A DNA stretch of 64,000 bases from Nymphaea colorata (taxonomy: Eukaryota; Streptophyta; Magnoliopsida; Nymphaeales; Nymphaeaceae): the NCBI RefSeq assembly GCF_008831285.2, contig NC_045144.1, positions 3,960,268-4,024,267 on the forward strand, written 5' to 3'. The notes beneath the pieces are model-generated. The model ran no database searches. It was not told the origin of the DNA and saw only the letters and a list, made by a program, of their open reading frames with translations. Positions 1 to 31,930 of the stretch are shown here, piece by piece; the first letter of the stretch is position 1; each line of letters starts with the position of its first letter. The position numbers were made by a program, and so were the translations under genes.

Positions 1-1789
1 TTAAGGCCCAAATAAGTTGGGATAGTAGGGAGGCTATGACCGCGACGAGGGAAGTTAACTCCCGTAAAGATATAACTGGACAATTTTAGGTAAAGCGAAG
101 TTTCAGTGATTTTTATCTTTAAGCTTGTTCAGGAAAAAAACAAATCGACCAATTCAGGCAAGAACCGTGCTGTGTTGTTGGAAAGATCGCTGATCATCAT
201 GGCTTACAACCGAAGCAATCAGGACGAACGGTGCAACTACACTCATTCAATGGTCCATTCGTTTTAGCAACTCTTCTTTACCTATTACAAATACTATTAA
301 TGTTAAGTGACATGGGTATTCCAGTAAGATGCATGTATTTGTGTCACTGTACCCGTATCTAAAGTGAGTAATTGACACACTCCAAGTTGATCTAAACTAC
401 TCAATTAAATGATTATATATATATATATAGCCGTGACTTTAAAGCTCTTTACTTTTTCTTTTGTTTTTTTTTATTATTTTTTGAGTAATCGGGGTCCCGT
501 GGAATGGAAGATGGGAAGAGGAAGAGGGAAGGAAACGAAGTGGCATGGGCTTCTCCCCTTCTGCTGGCCAATGGCGGTGTCAAGGCATTGGCCAGCGCCT
601 TTCAGTGGTCACCGACCAACGGACGGTGCTGGTCGATAGTATGGGTGCTGCTGTCGGCCAGCGGAAAGGGGAGGAACCTGTTATGGCCGGAGATGTAGGC
701 GGCTGAAAATGAAGATGAAGCAGCCGATGCCAACGCCAAAAGTTGCAGCCGTAAGCACTCAAGATCCTTGCGGTGGTAAATCCTATTGGCCCATTGATGG
801 CCTTATAAAATTTTCTACACTTGCTGGACACAACCCCCGCTAAAATCTCCCAAGGGTAGAGGTACAAGAAGGGCTTCTCCACATTAAACTAGGGCTGAAC
901 CTATTAAAAGACTATCAGTTTTAGGCCTTGCAAGCGTAGCTTACAAATTTAGTTCTAGCCTCACTCAACATGCACCATTCAACACCCACAAACAATCTGC
1001 CACATACAATCCCTAAAACGGGTAAACCATCCCCAGCCCCTAGGTGATCTTGCAGCTTGGGTTCGTGTCCTTAGCTCGTGAGCTTTGGAGGTAACCCCGA
1101 GTGTCTGCATGCCCGTAGGCAAGGCTGAAAGCAAGAACTCCCACCCTCGTCTCTGTAGGGTAAGTAGAGGAGAATTTGGCTGGAGCAAGTCCAGCATACA
1201 TCACCATGGCTGAAGGCCGAACCTTGGTATTCAGCACACCACCCTCATCAAGTGAGGAGCTAGTCGTCTCGTTGGATGAATGCGGTTCCCCTTGATCAAG
1301 ATGTGAACAACAAAGTCATTGCTATGTATTTCAACGACTAGTAGGAAGAAGGGAATGCATTTAGATGTATTATTGATAACCCCAAGTGTGCTTGACGTAT
1401 TAGGGGAGAGCAATCGCTGAGAAGGTGACAACAAACACCCTTCTTCTCCCTCGGATCAGCTTAGCTCACGGTTGTTGCAGCTGCTCCTTCTCCTCGGTAT
1501 GAACCACCAGAAAACAAGCTGAGATAGTCACAATCCAAATAATCGGAAAACAGTGTATTTCCAAATATCGTTAGGAGACTTCACTATGACTTAGTTTAAC
1601 CCCTATTGAATGATGATGATATTAAGGGGAAGCAAGCGCCGCTTAGCCCGAAGCTATGTCTCCTAACTGAACACGAACAGGGTTGTCCAAGCTCCTTTCC
1701 ACTGGCGGTTCAGCTTCCAGCTTCCCACTGCAAGATAGCCTCCAACAAGAACACCGAAATTACCAAGATGACAAGGTATAAAGCACAAA
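1..1789. other. Unrecognised left-end sequence
   Basis: No gene is supported here. Open frames on both strands are short, lack recognisable motifs and look like chance frames. The stretch is moderately GC-rich between about 500 and 1300, and ends where the duplicated block begins near 1790. It may be old transposon or intergenic sequence; I see no LTR pair, terminal repeats or coding domain to decide. Confidence 0.4.
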
Positions 1790-3779
1790 AACCTCAGGAG
1801 GAAGCACATCACCAGAAAGGCAGGTAAACCCCAGCAGCAGATGTGAAATGAGGTAAGGCAAGCACCGATTGACACCGGTGTAGGCGCACTATTGAGCAGA
1901 TATAGCACCTAGCTCCTCCTCCTTCACATCATGCTCAGTTCCAAGAATCCATAACGAAACAAAAATCAATGTACAATAAATAGAGAGGAATGAATTGGAA
2001 CAGGGTGGAGATCATCACCAGATGTTGGGTTTTACACCAACTGATGCACAGGATGGGGAGGCAGGCGAGGATCCCTCTCGAAGGTTTGGTTTTGTCTTCA
2101 AAGGCTTGCTCCACACTCAAAAATTCACCAAAAATCAACCGTGAGTCCGATTGACCTGAAAATTGGACCACAACACCTTGGGATAGATATGAAGGGACGC
2201 TCCAAAGTTTGGCTGCAACGGAGTTCCCTACACGGATCGCGATGCACTCCAAGGTTCAATTCTGTCGCAGTCGTATGCTCTGTTCTGGTTCGGTTGCAGA
2301 ATAGGGGAGGCCAGTAGCTGTTCACAGGGTAGACCTCCACTCCAAAATTCGCCAAAAATCACTCCGACCTCCAAATAGCCTGAAATTTGGATTGTAGGCT
2401 GCTGAGACACCAAGGATTAGACGCCCAAAAGTTCAGATCACGATCTGATCTCAGCTGGAAACTCGTTGAGATTTTCTCCCTTAGCACGTCACAGGCTTGT
2501 TCAGAGTTGGAGGCTGAAGCTCTCAATCGTCCTATGGTTGAAAAATGGCCCAATGCCAAGCTCCACCTCTCGATCCTCCTATGGCTGAAGAATCCGCACA
2601 GAAGCTTGACCTATGTCGCTGGAAATGAGGAAGACAACATTGCTTGGCTCTCAGCAGCACCCTCCGACAGTGTTGCGCAAGACACCAACCAGTTCACCTA
2701 GTCGAACGCCTGTCGGAAAACCGACCTCCGTTGAGGTTTTGGACACGGCGCTACAGAGCCACAATGGTTGGAGTTTTTCGCGGGAGAAGAAGGCTCGCAG
2801 ACTTTCAAACTCCACAGATCCCAAGAAACTTCATTAAGACATAAAGATTAGGGTAACATCACTTTCCTTTTATAAGGAAAACGTTCTGGTTCGTGCCGAC
2901 GTCTCGTCCCGAGACGATACAAAAACTGAGTCAAAACAAAACAAAGTAGTCTATGTACAATGACTAAATCGACCGAGTTGGTCAACTCTTATTGAGTTCG
3001 GTATGAACGCAAGCCTACGCTAACTCCCAATCGTGATGCTCTAGCTGGGTCCAAACCCACTTCACCTGGACTTGGTCTAGGTGGCCTTCACCATGGCTGA
3101 CTCGGTTCCCTCGTCCAGAACCGTCCTGCTTGTTCCTGTCCTCTCCAGTTCGTCCCTAAACTGTCCCCTTGTCCCGAATCAGTTTGTCCTTGTTTCGTTG
3201 AACCTGTTCCCGATGTACTGTCCTGGTCGTCCTGAGCCGATTTGACTAAGCTGCCCTCCGTCTGAGCCGTCGGGTGTGGTCAAGAAGGACTCGGTGCGTC
3301 CTTGCTAGTTTTCGCCATCGTGAGGAGTTTAACGTCACAATGAGTACGGACGACATCACCCACTTCGACCTCCTCGGTTGGTTGTGCGCGCTGTCCATGC
3401 TGGCCGTGGATAACCTTTCTTTGAGCCGAAGTTGCTCCTGCACATAGGCTAAGCATTCTGTTAGCCTCACAACAAAATACCTCGACGGTGTGGCCAACGC
3501 CTGGTGTGCAACGTCGACCTCCTTAGCCTCCCTAGGTGTTCGGCCGCTATATGGTATTCTCCTGTCCAACAGTGCACTAAGGCCTTGCAATGCCTTAGCC
3601 TCACAATGCGCTAAGACATGCTTTTCGAAGGTGCCAAGGGTCTTCACGCTGGCTGGCCGCATCTCTCTAGACCTCTCAATAGTGCGCTCGTCGCCATCAG
3701 CCATATCCTCCGCACTTCTCGACATGGCTTTAGGTAGACCTGTAACAGAACCCTTCCCCTTTCTTCCTTAACGATAAGA

Positions 3780-4260
3780 GGAAAGTGGAGGGGCATCTAC
3801 TCCTACCCCGGCCGATGCCGGTGCCCAAACTGTCGGCCCATGGAAGGCAGAGAAACTCCTCCCCTTCTCCATGTTCAAAAGCAACAAACATGGGGAGGAA
3901 AATGACGGAAGGTTTTCCTTCCCCAGCAGCTGGACGGTAGCATCCCTCCCCTCCCAGGTGCCACCAGACGAAGGCATCGTCGGGAGGTGCATGGGTGGGA
4001 AGGGATGCTGTCGTCTGGCTGTTGAGGAAGGAAACCCTATCCCCATCCCTCTCCACGTTCAAATAAACGAACGTGGAGAGGGCGTTTCCTTCCCCCACCA
4101 CCAGACGACATCTTCCTCCTCCTCCCAGGTGCTGTTACACGGTGGCTGGCTATCAGGCGGCACCTGGGAGGGGAAGGGAGCCACCGTGTGGTGGCTGTGC
4201 CAAGAAAGAAACCCCCTCCTTGTTTCCTTCCCCCATCCTCCTGACCAAACGGTGACACAC
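3780..4260. repeat. GC-rich array of imperfect inverted repeats (unit 1)
   Basis: Strings such as CCTCCCAGGTGCC and its complement GGCACCTGGGAGG recur here in both orientations, separated by C-rich and G-rich tracts. The segment could fold into imperfect hairpins. The same array recurs at about 8210-8690. Frames seen through it on both strands are a by-product of the complementarity. It is not a gene that I can support. Confidence 0.55.
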
Positions 4261-4499
4261 TAAAACCCATGTGACAGCCGTCAGACGACATACCTAAGCA
4301 CCGTCGAGCGGCATCGTTGGCCAGTAAGCATTGCTAGCAGTGGAGAAGAGAGGTGGTAGAGGAGAGATGATTTTTCCTTCTCATGCACATCACAAAAGAA
4401 AAGGTAAAAGGAAAATCAAATAAGAGCCATTCGATAAAAAAGATGAATGTCTCTCGTTTGATGTCCCAAAATGTCATAGTCACGGTTCACTCACGCGCG

Positions 4500-4527
4500 C
4501 ACACACACACACACATATATATATATT
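4500..4527. repeat. Short AC/AT compound microsatellite (unit 1)
   Basis: About eight AC repeats are followed by about seven AT repeats. It is the allelic-position partner of the long tract at 8911-8985 in unit 2. Confidence 0.9.
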
Positions 4528-5210
4528 TTAAAGTATCTTGCGTGCAAAGGATGCACCATGTTGCACTCATATTTCTTTGGCTTGCATGGACACATACCAT
4601 TAGCCTCTATCTTGCCTAAGAAGATTCTCCATTTCGTTCTCATGCTGTTTTATTATCGTCGTTGAGAACTTAATCGAAGCCAGAACCACTTGACGATGTC
4701 TTAGGCAACCTCTAGCAGCACAAGAATAATATAACCAATAAAAGATCACTTTGTTAGCAAGTCAGTTTTTTCACTTTTTGTTGGCTATTTCTCTTCAGAA
4801 CATGATAAACCCATTTTTGATGTTTTCTGACATCTTGCACGCAAAGGATGCACCTTCATGTTTGTTGCTTGCTAATGAATAACTCACAAGTAGAGCTCTC
4901 GACTGTTCCCCATCCCAAGCTTTAGCATCCATTCTAAAAGACTAGTTCTTTGTCGGCGAAAGAAATGAAAATTTTAAGGTTCACCATCAAACAAAAGAAA
5001 ATGCAGTACTACTCTTGAAAAAGAGAATTAATTTGTTGTCATTCCACATCATTTTTTCTTGTTTATTGAAGTTTTTTAGTACAGAATATCTAATATTCAA
5101 TGCAATCCCTTTTCCTAACTTGGGATTACTGCTTGGATGACATTTGCTAGCTTTGTTGTTCATTCAACTTCCATGCTAAAAATAAATACATTTTTATAGT
5201 AACCTCAATG

Positions 5211-5282
5211 TTACACAGAAGCCTTTGTTGTGGTTGTATTCAGTATTCTTTCCCCAAGCAACATGTCATCTGGTGTCGTTAC
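5211..5282 (-). pseudogene. Duplicated ispD last exon, splice acceptor lost
   Basis: These 72 bases are a copy of ispD exon 12 (9604-9675), same length and still open to the same stop. I count three substitutions within the exon by eye: ACA to ACG and TCA to TCT (silent), and GCG to GGG (Ala to Gly). The base before the exon has changed so that the acceptor CAG reads CAA; the next AG is one base in and would shift the frame. With the intact exon 12 lying between this copy and the rest of the gene, it is almost certainly unused. It arose with the tandem duplication of 1790-9880. Confidence 0.9.
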
Positions 5283-8209
5283 TTGTACAAGAGCGATTAT
5301 CAATTAAGCAGTTAAAATTTTTTTGGTCAAACATGCAAATTCTAACACAAGTTGCACCTGCATCAAGTTCTACTCAAACAGAGCGACGGGATATTGCTTC
5401 ATAACAAAATGTGTCAAGATGATAGTGTGGAAATTGGAATCAATTTTTGTGTTGTTCCCTTTTCAGAAAATTGATGGTACCTCCATATTGACGAGAAATT
5501 GAAAATTGATGGTATCTCGATCCTACTATAGCTGAAGAAAGACCTCAGGAGGAAACACGTTACCAGAAAGGCAGGTAAACCCCAGGAGCAGATGTGGAAT
5601 GGGGTAAGGCAAGCACCGATTGACGCCAGTGCAAGCGCACTGCTGAGCAGCTATAGCTCCTAGCTCCTCCTCCTTCATAGCACGCTCAGTTCCAAGAATC
5701 CATAACGAAATAAAGCGTCAACATACAACAAATAGAGAGGAATGAATTGGAATAGCGCGGAGATCGTCACCAGATGTTGGGTTTTACCCCAATTGATGCA
5801 TAGGATGGGGAGGCAGGCGAGGATCCCTCTCGCAAATCTAGTTCTGTCTTCAAAGACTTGATCCGCACTCAAAAATTCACCAAAAATCAACTGCGAGTCC
5901 GATTGACCTGAAAATTGGTCCACATCACCTTGGGATAGATATGAAGGGACGCTCCAAAGCTTGGTTGCAACGGAGTTCCCTGCACAGATCGCAATGCACT
6001 TCAAGGTCCAATTCTATCGCAGTCGCAAGCTTTGTTTTGGTTTGGGTGAAGAATAAGGGAGGCCAGAGCTGTTGAAAGGGTATACCTCCATCCAAAAATC
6101 ACTCTGACCTCCAAATAGCCTCAAATTTGGATTGTAGGCTGTCGAGACACCAAGGATTAGATGCCCAAAAGATCAGATCAAGATCTGATCTTAGCTGGAG
6201 ATTCGTTGAGAGTTTCTCCCTCAGCAGGTCGCAGACATGTTCAGAGTTGAAACAAGGCAGGCTGAATGTCCTTCGCACAGGCTGAAGGTCCTCCGCACGA
6301 TCTCAAGCAAATCCAACCAAATCAAAATAAGTTTCCACCATCAATCAACAGGAAATGATCAAATACAACATAAGGATTGATTAGGGGAAAGTCAGATCAC
6401 CGATTCGAAGGTTTTCCCCAATTTCTGTAGAGATTGGGGGCTCTGCCGTCAGAATGGCAGAGATATTAGGAAATCACCGTCGATTTCCGCCTGATTCCAT
6501 CCGGCGATGATATCTCTCTCAATATTGAACAAATTTCGCTCAGACCAGGTTCAGAAGCTCCGTAAGGATGTTGGGAAGGTGACCCAAGTGTCCATTTGTT
6601 GAAAGGAGCTCCAGATTTCTTTAGATTCACAACTGAGTGATAGAACAGGAAAAGAAACTAGTGAAGGTTCTCTCGATCGATTCACAGCCAAATCTCCTCC
6701 AAATCCCTCCAAATCTCATCCATAAGATAATAGATACGTAAGGAGTCATCATAGACGCTAAATCTCCTGGCTAAACTCAAATAGATCACCTGGAAAAGGT
6801 GTTAGTCCTCCCGAAGGCTGACTGAATGCGCCTCTTCTAGCCTGTTTCAACCGTTCGTCCAGACCCTTCAATCGACAAAATACCGATGAATAACTTACGC
6901 TTTAGAACCACAGTCAAGTAGAAATGCACATGGATGATCCTTCCGTTGAAGACAACGTTCTTGCGCACAAGAAAGTACTGATGGAGTGCCGATAGTAACC
7001 TGTTTAGCTAGAGAACCCTGGATGTCGTGTTGCAGAGATAAAACCGACACCAAATGAATGGCAGCGATCGACCTATGCATGCCCAATGCCAAGCTCCACC
7101 TCTCGATCCTCCTATGGCTGAAGAATCTGCACAGAAGCTTGACCTATGTCGTTGGAAATGAGGAAGACAACATTGCTTGGCTCTCAGCAGCACCCTCCGG
7201 CAGTGTTGCGCAAGACACCAACCAGTTCACCTAGTCGAACGCCTGTCGGAAAACCGACCTCCGTTGAGGTTTTGGACACGGCGCTACAGAGCCACAATGG
7301 TTGGAGTTTTTCGCGGGAGAAGAAGGCTCGCAGACTTTCAAACTCCACAGATCCCAAGAAACTTCATTAAGACATAAAGATTAGGGTAACATCACTTTCC
7401 TTTTATAAGGAAAGCGTTCTGGTTCGTGCCGGCGTCTCGTCCCGAGACGATACAAAAACTGAGTCAAAACAAAACAAAGTAGTCTATGTACAATGACTAA
7501 ACCGACCGAGTTGGTCAACTCTTATTGAGTTCGGTCTGAACCCAAGCCTACGCTAACTCCCAGTCGTGATGCTCTAGCTGGGTCCAAACCCACTTCACCT
7601 GGACTTGGTCTAGGTGGCCTTTACCATGGCTGACTCGGTTCCCTCGTCCAGAACCGTCCTGCTTGTTCCTGTCCTCTCCAGTTCATCCCTAAACTGTCCC
7701 CTTGCCCCGAAACAGTCTGTCCTTGTTTCGTTGTACCTGTTCCCGATGTACTGTCCTGGTCGTCCTGAGCCGATTTGACTGAGCTGCCCTCTGTCTGAGC
7801 TGTTGGGTGTGGTCAACAAGGACTCGGTGCGTCCTTGCTAGTTTTTGCCATCGTGAGGAGTTTAACGTCACAATGAGTACGGACTACATCACCCACTTAC
7901 AAAAATACCTCGACGGTCTAGCCTTTGGTGGGTGTGGCCCATGCCCGGTGTGCAGCATTGACCTCCTTAGCCTCCCTAGGTGTTCAGCCGGTATATGGCA
8001 TTCTCCTGTCCAACAATGCACTAAGGCCTTGCAATGCCTTGGCCTCACAATCGGCTAAGCCATGGTTTTCGACGGTCCCAAGGTTCTTCACGCTGGCTGG
8101 CCGTATCTCTCTAGTCCTCTCGTCGCCATCGACCGTATCCTCGACACCTATCGACATGGCATTAGGTAGACCTATAACAGAACCCTTCCCCTTTCTTCCT
8201 TAACGATAA

Positions 8210-8690
8210 GAGGAAAGTGAAGGGGCATCTACCCCTACCTCAGCCGATGGCGGTGCCCAAACTGTCGGCCCGTGGAAGGCAGAGAAACTCCTCTCCTTCC
8301 CTATGTTCAAATGCAACAAACATGGGGAGGAAAATGAGGGAAGGTTTTCCTTCCCCAGCCGCAGGACGGCAGCATCCCTCCCCTCCCATGTGCCACCAGA
8401 CGAAGGCATCGTCGGGAGGTGCCTAGGAGGGGAGGGATGCTATCGTTTGGTTGTTGAGGAAGGAAACCCCATCCCCATCCCTCTCCACGTTTAAATAAAC
8501 GAATGTGGGGAGGGCGTTTCCTTCCCCCACCACCAGACGACATCTCCCTCCTCCTCCCAGGTGTCGTTTGACGGTGGCCGGCTGTCAGGCGGCACCTGGG
8601 AGGGGAAGGGAGCCGCAGTGCAGTGGCTGTGCCAAGAAGGAAACCCCATCCTTGTTTCCTTCCCCCATCGTCCTGACCAAATGGTGACAT
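8210..8690. repeat. GC-rich array of imperfect inverted repeats (unit 2)
   Basis: This is the counterpart of the 3780-4260 array in the second duplicated unit, with the same alternating CCTCCCAGG and CCTGGGAGG blocks and scattered substitutions. Confidence 0.55.
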
Positions 8691-8907
8691 GCCAAAACCC
8701 ATGTGACACCGTCAGGCGGCATACCTAAGCACCGTTGGCTTAAGCAGTAAGCACTGTCAGCGGCGGAGAAGAGAGGTGGCAGAGGAGAGAGGATTTTTCC
8801 TTCTCATGCACATCACAAAAAAAATGGTAAAAGGAAAATCAAATAAGAGCCATCCGATAAAAAGATGAATGTCTCTCGTTTGATGTTTCGAAATGTCATG
8901 GTCACAG

Positions 8908-8910
<3 letters not shown>

Positions 8911-8985
<75 letters not shown>
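8911..8985. repeat. Long AC/AT compound microsatellite (unit 2)
   Basis: About 19 AC repeats run directly into about 18 AT repeats. The flanks match those of the short tract at 4500-4527, so the tract has expanded here (or contracted there) since the duplication. Confidence 0.95.
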
Positions 8986-8989
<4 letters not shown>

Positions 8990-9603
8990 ATCTTGCATGC
9001 AAAGGATGCAACATGTTGCACTCATATTTCTTTGGCTTGCATCGACAGAGACCATTAGCCTCTATTTTTCATCGACAGAACCACTGACAATGACTTAGGC
9101 AACCTATAGCAGCACAAGAATAATATAACCAATAAAAGATCACTCTGTTAGCAAGTCAGTTTTTTCACTTTTTGTTGGCTATTTCTCTTCAGAACATGAT
9201 AAACCCATTTTTGATGTTTTCTGACATCTTGCACGCAAAGGATGCACCTTCATGTTTGTTGCGTGCTAATGAATAACTCATAAGTAGAGCTCTCGACTGT
9301 TCCCCATCTCAAGCTTTAGCATCCATTTTAAAAGACTAGTTCTTTGTCGGCGAAAGAAATGAAAATTTTAAGGTTCACTATCAAACAAAAGAAAACGCAA
9401 TACTGCTCTTGAAAGAGAATTAATTTGTTGTCATTCCACATCATTTTTTCCTGTTTATTGGAGGTTTTTAGTACAGAATATCTAATATTCAATGCAATCC
9501 CTTTCCTAACTTGGGATTGCAGCTTGGATGGCATTTGCTAGCTTTGTTGTTCATTCAACTTCCATGCTAAAAATAAATACATTTTTATAGTAACCTTTCA
9601 ATG

Positions 9604-29352
<19,749 letters not shown>

Positions 29353-31930
29353 GAATTATCTCTTCCCACAGCCCCCCACACACCAAAACTCTGTCGGGAC
29401 TCTCTCACTATGACAACTTGAGAGGAGCAGCAGAGAAGGCACCCTACCAAAGCTTTTCGGTCCGTCAGCAGAAATTACCAGCTTCTCGTACCCCCATTTG
29501 TAGCCAAGTCAACGATGCGGCGACAAACCTGACCGTAAACGGCGAGAACTTGGACATGATCTAGGCATGCATCTGGTCCTTTTTTCTTTTTCCTTTCTTG
29601 GAAGTCTAAATCCGCCTGCAATTTAGTTTATCTGAAAATTCAATTTGCCAACCATTCTAATTTAACCAAATCGAAAAGATTGTAAACTCCAAGAAAGTGC
29701 AGTTCCGATCCAGGAATTCAAGTTTCAGACAAACTCAAACCAATTTTTGACATGTTTATGAGACTTTTAGACGTTAATACTGTATGAAATCTTTATAAAA
29801 TAAAGTATGAAACATCAATTTCGTATTTTTTATATTTTTTGGCTACATGTTTGTTTCTTAAGGATCCATGCATTGTGAGCCTCATTTATTTTTGTCCACC
29901 TAATAAAGGGATTGAATATGTATTGAGATTCAAATGGGTTTGAAGTTAAAGTTCGACTCTAGGTTCTATTTTCAATTGACAATCTATTAGTTGAATTTCT
30001 TAGATGAATGCCATTATAGCTTAATGCATGTGTACGTTGATGAATGCATAGATGTGTAAAGTCACTCAGATTCTGGTTGGAGCCTAAGTTCGAGCTAGCA
30101 CAAGTGACTCATCTCAAACACAAGTACGTGCATGTATAAAGGAAAAGTCGAACCTTGGACTGTCATGACGGTGTGTTTGGTAGCTACGGATCTGAAATAT
30201 GTGGTGACCTCTAAGTAAAGATCACAGATCTGTAGATCCAAAGTGACTGCCCCCTCTTGGACCACCTGCAGCGTGGATATGATGCTGAGTTCTCCTGTTT
30301 GTTTAAACAGCGAATCTCACATAAATTTCCAATCAGCCTAGTGTATCTGAGATCCGTGGCTAGCAAACACCACTCAGTGAACTTCAAATGACAAAAGGCC
30401 AAATTTGCATGTTCTGGGTATTATATTACATGCTAGTGCTGACTAATGCTAGTTCCAATCCGTCACATTTAATGGGTATTATTAAAAAATGATTCTTTGC
30501 CACCAAATTGTTTTATGCGCACGAAAGAGAATCTCCGATGTCATGTGTTCATACGCATTGATGAATAATTTTGCACTCCCCAAGGTTAATTCTTTTCTTT
30601 GAATATTTACAAATTATGCATGAAGTGGACAACATTACATAAACTTGTCTTGTGTGTTGATGCTCTGGGGATTTGATATTTCTGGGTACTGTTTTATCAG
30701 ATTTCAAACTTGTATGAGTTCAATTTATTTTACCATTGCAGGTAATTTCATCGCTTGGAATTTAAACTAGATAAGTTGCCCTGTTATTCATTTGCAGCAT
30801 GTCCAAATCACATTATATGTTGCCCTGTTAAAGGAAAATGGCTTGGTATTCTGGTAAAAAGGTTTGGAGCATTACAATGCCAGTATCATGGTGACTCTGC
30901 CATCCAAGTAATTGTACGATCAAGAGGCTGTTGAACGCCTACTCTCATGTAGGTAGTTTTAGTGATAATGTTCAATCTTTTAAGCAACAGGTTGATAGGC
31001 TCTGAAAGCACTTGACTTGAACCCTTTGGCAAATAGGGCCCCATGTAACATTGAATGAAAAAAATGACATGAAAAGAAAAAAGATTTGAATACTGTGTCT
31101 CATGGATGGCATGTAATTAAGTTGATTGTTGACGCGAACTGCCAAGTGCAATCAAGCGATTGACCTCTCTGACTCTGAGTAGTTCAGTTCTTTTGGTTTG
31201 TCTTGAACAGGGCTGCGAAACTGAACAAAGTATCCTGTTAGTAGCCCAAGCTCTATTTTCTCTGCGTCAGTAACCAAGCTCGGCTTGTTTAAGTTATGAA
31301 CGTAATTTGTTCACTCATGCAGCCATGCTGGTGAGATTGGGGAGTCTGATTTAAATCTGAAATCAGTCACAATGTAGCTCATACGTTTACACATAGCAAT
31401 CCACTTGTATACGAAAACTGGGTAAGAAATCAATTGACATAATAATTGAACATGTAAATTAGTAGGCAATACCACGCGCATTGGCGGCAACTTTTGTAGA
31501 ACTTGAGTCACGTGTACAAGCACACCCCACTTGAGCTGCTTGCCCATAGCTCCTGGCAGTCACAATTCCTATAAATGATGGTTGTCGATTCACAAGCAGT
31601 AACAAGGTAAGCTGACAAAGATTGTCACACTGGAAACTTAACAATCCATCTTCAGCATAAGAATGCGCCTGTGAAGTCAAACCCAATTGGCCGCTATCGT
31701 TCTAGTTAACGAAGATCCTTTTAGCCATTAAAGTGACTTCATCTTCTAAAATATTCAAAGTGACATGCATCTACAATTTTTTTCATTTCAAGGATGTAGC
31801 AGAACATTATCAGCAGCTCAGAGACTAATTACTAACAATCAAAATACAATTTTACATAATTGCTATTGTGACGGTTGGTACCGACACAGCCGTTATAGGG
31901 ATCTCACGCCTTTGCAAATGTTGGAGCCTC
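29353..31930. other. ispD upstream region
   Basis: No gene is supported between the ispD start and the end of the potassium-channel gene. The ispD promoter and 5' leader must lie at the left of this stretch. The first 200 bases are GC-richer than the rest. A miniature inverted-repeat element sits at about 30172-30371. I could not assign a TATA box with confidence. Confidence 0.5.
30172..30371. mobile_element. Miniature inverted-repeat element upstream of ispD
   Basis: The left end GTGTTTGGTAGCTACGGATC and the complement of the right end (GTGTTTGCTAGCCACGGATC) match at 18 of 20 bases. The element is about 200 bp and has no frame. I could not fix a target duplication, so the superfamily is open. 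Confidence 0.75.

Larger units (their letters stand above)
1790..5490. repeat. Tandem duplication, unit 1 (distal copy)
   Basis: This block is repeated, in the same order and orientation, at about 5540-9880. Matching landmarks are 1787/5540, 2140/5890, 2550/7080, 2880/7410, 3780/8210, 4385/8805, 4800/9180 and 5210/9604. Unit 1 is shorter, mainly because about 830 bp present in unit 2 (roughly 6250-7075) is replaced by about 45 bp here. The block includes the last exon and 3' flank of ispD. Both unit starts share the string ACCTCAGGAGGAA. Boundaries are by eye, good to some tens of bases. The content upstream of 4.4 kb is not recognised and may be old transposon DNA duplicated along with the gene end. 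Confidence 0.85.

Noticed and set aside
3246-3725. 159-codon minus-strand frame in duplication unit 1
   Set aside because: No domain is recognised, composition is typical of a chance GC-rich frame, and the counterpart in unit 2 (about 7690-8180) is broken by indels, so it is not under coding constraint.
8757-9098. Frames encoding runs of Thr-His or Tyr-Ile
   Set aside because: They are translations of the AC/AT microsatellite.
31311-31686. Possible KHA-domain exon for the potassium channel
   Set aside because: A short GVLVHVT-like stretch recalls part of a KHA strand, but it is followed by no further match, the alternative frame also fails, and no good splice link to exon 12 was found.
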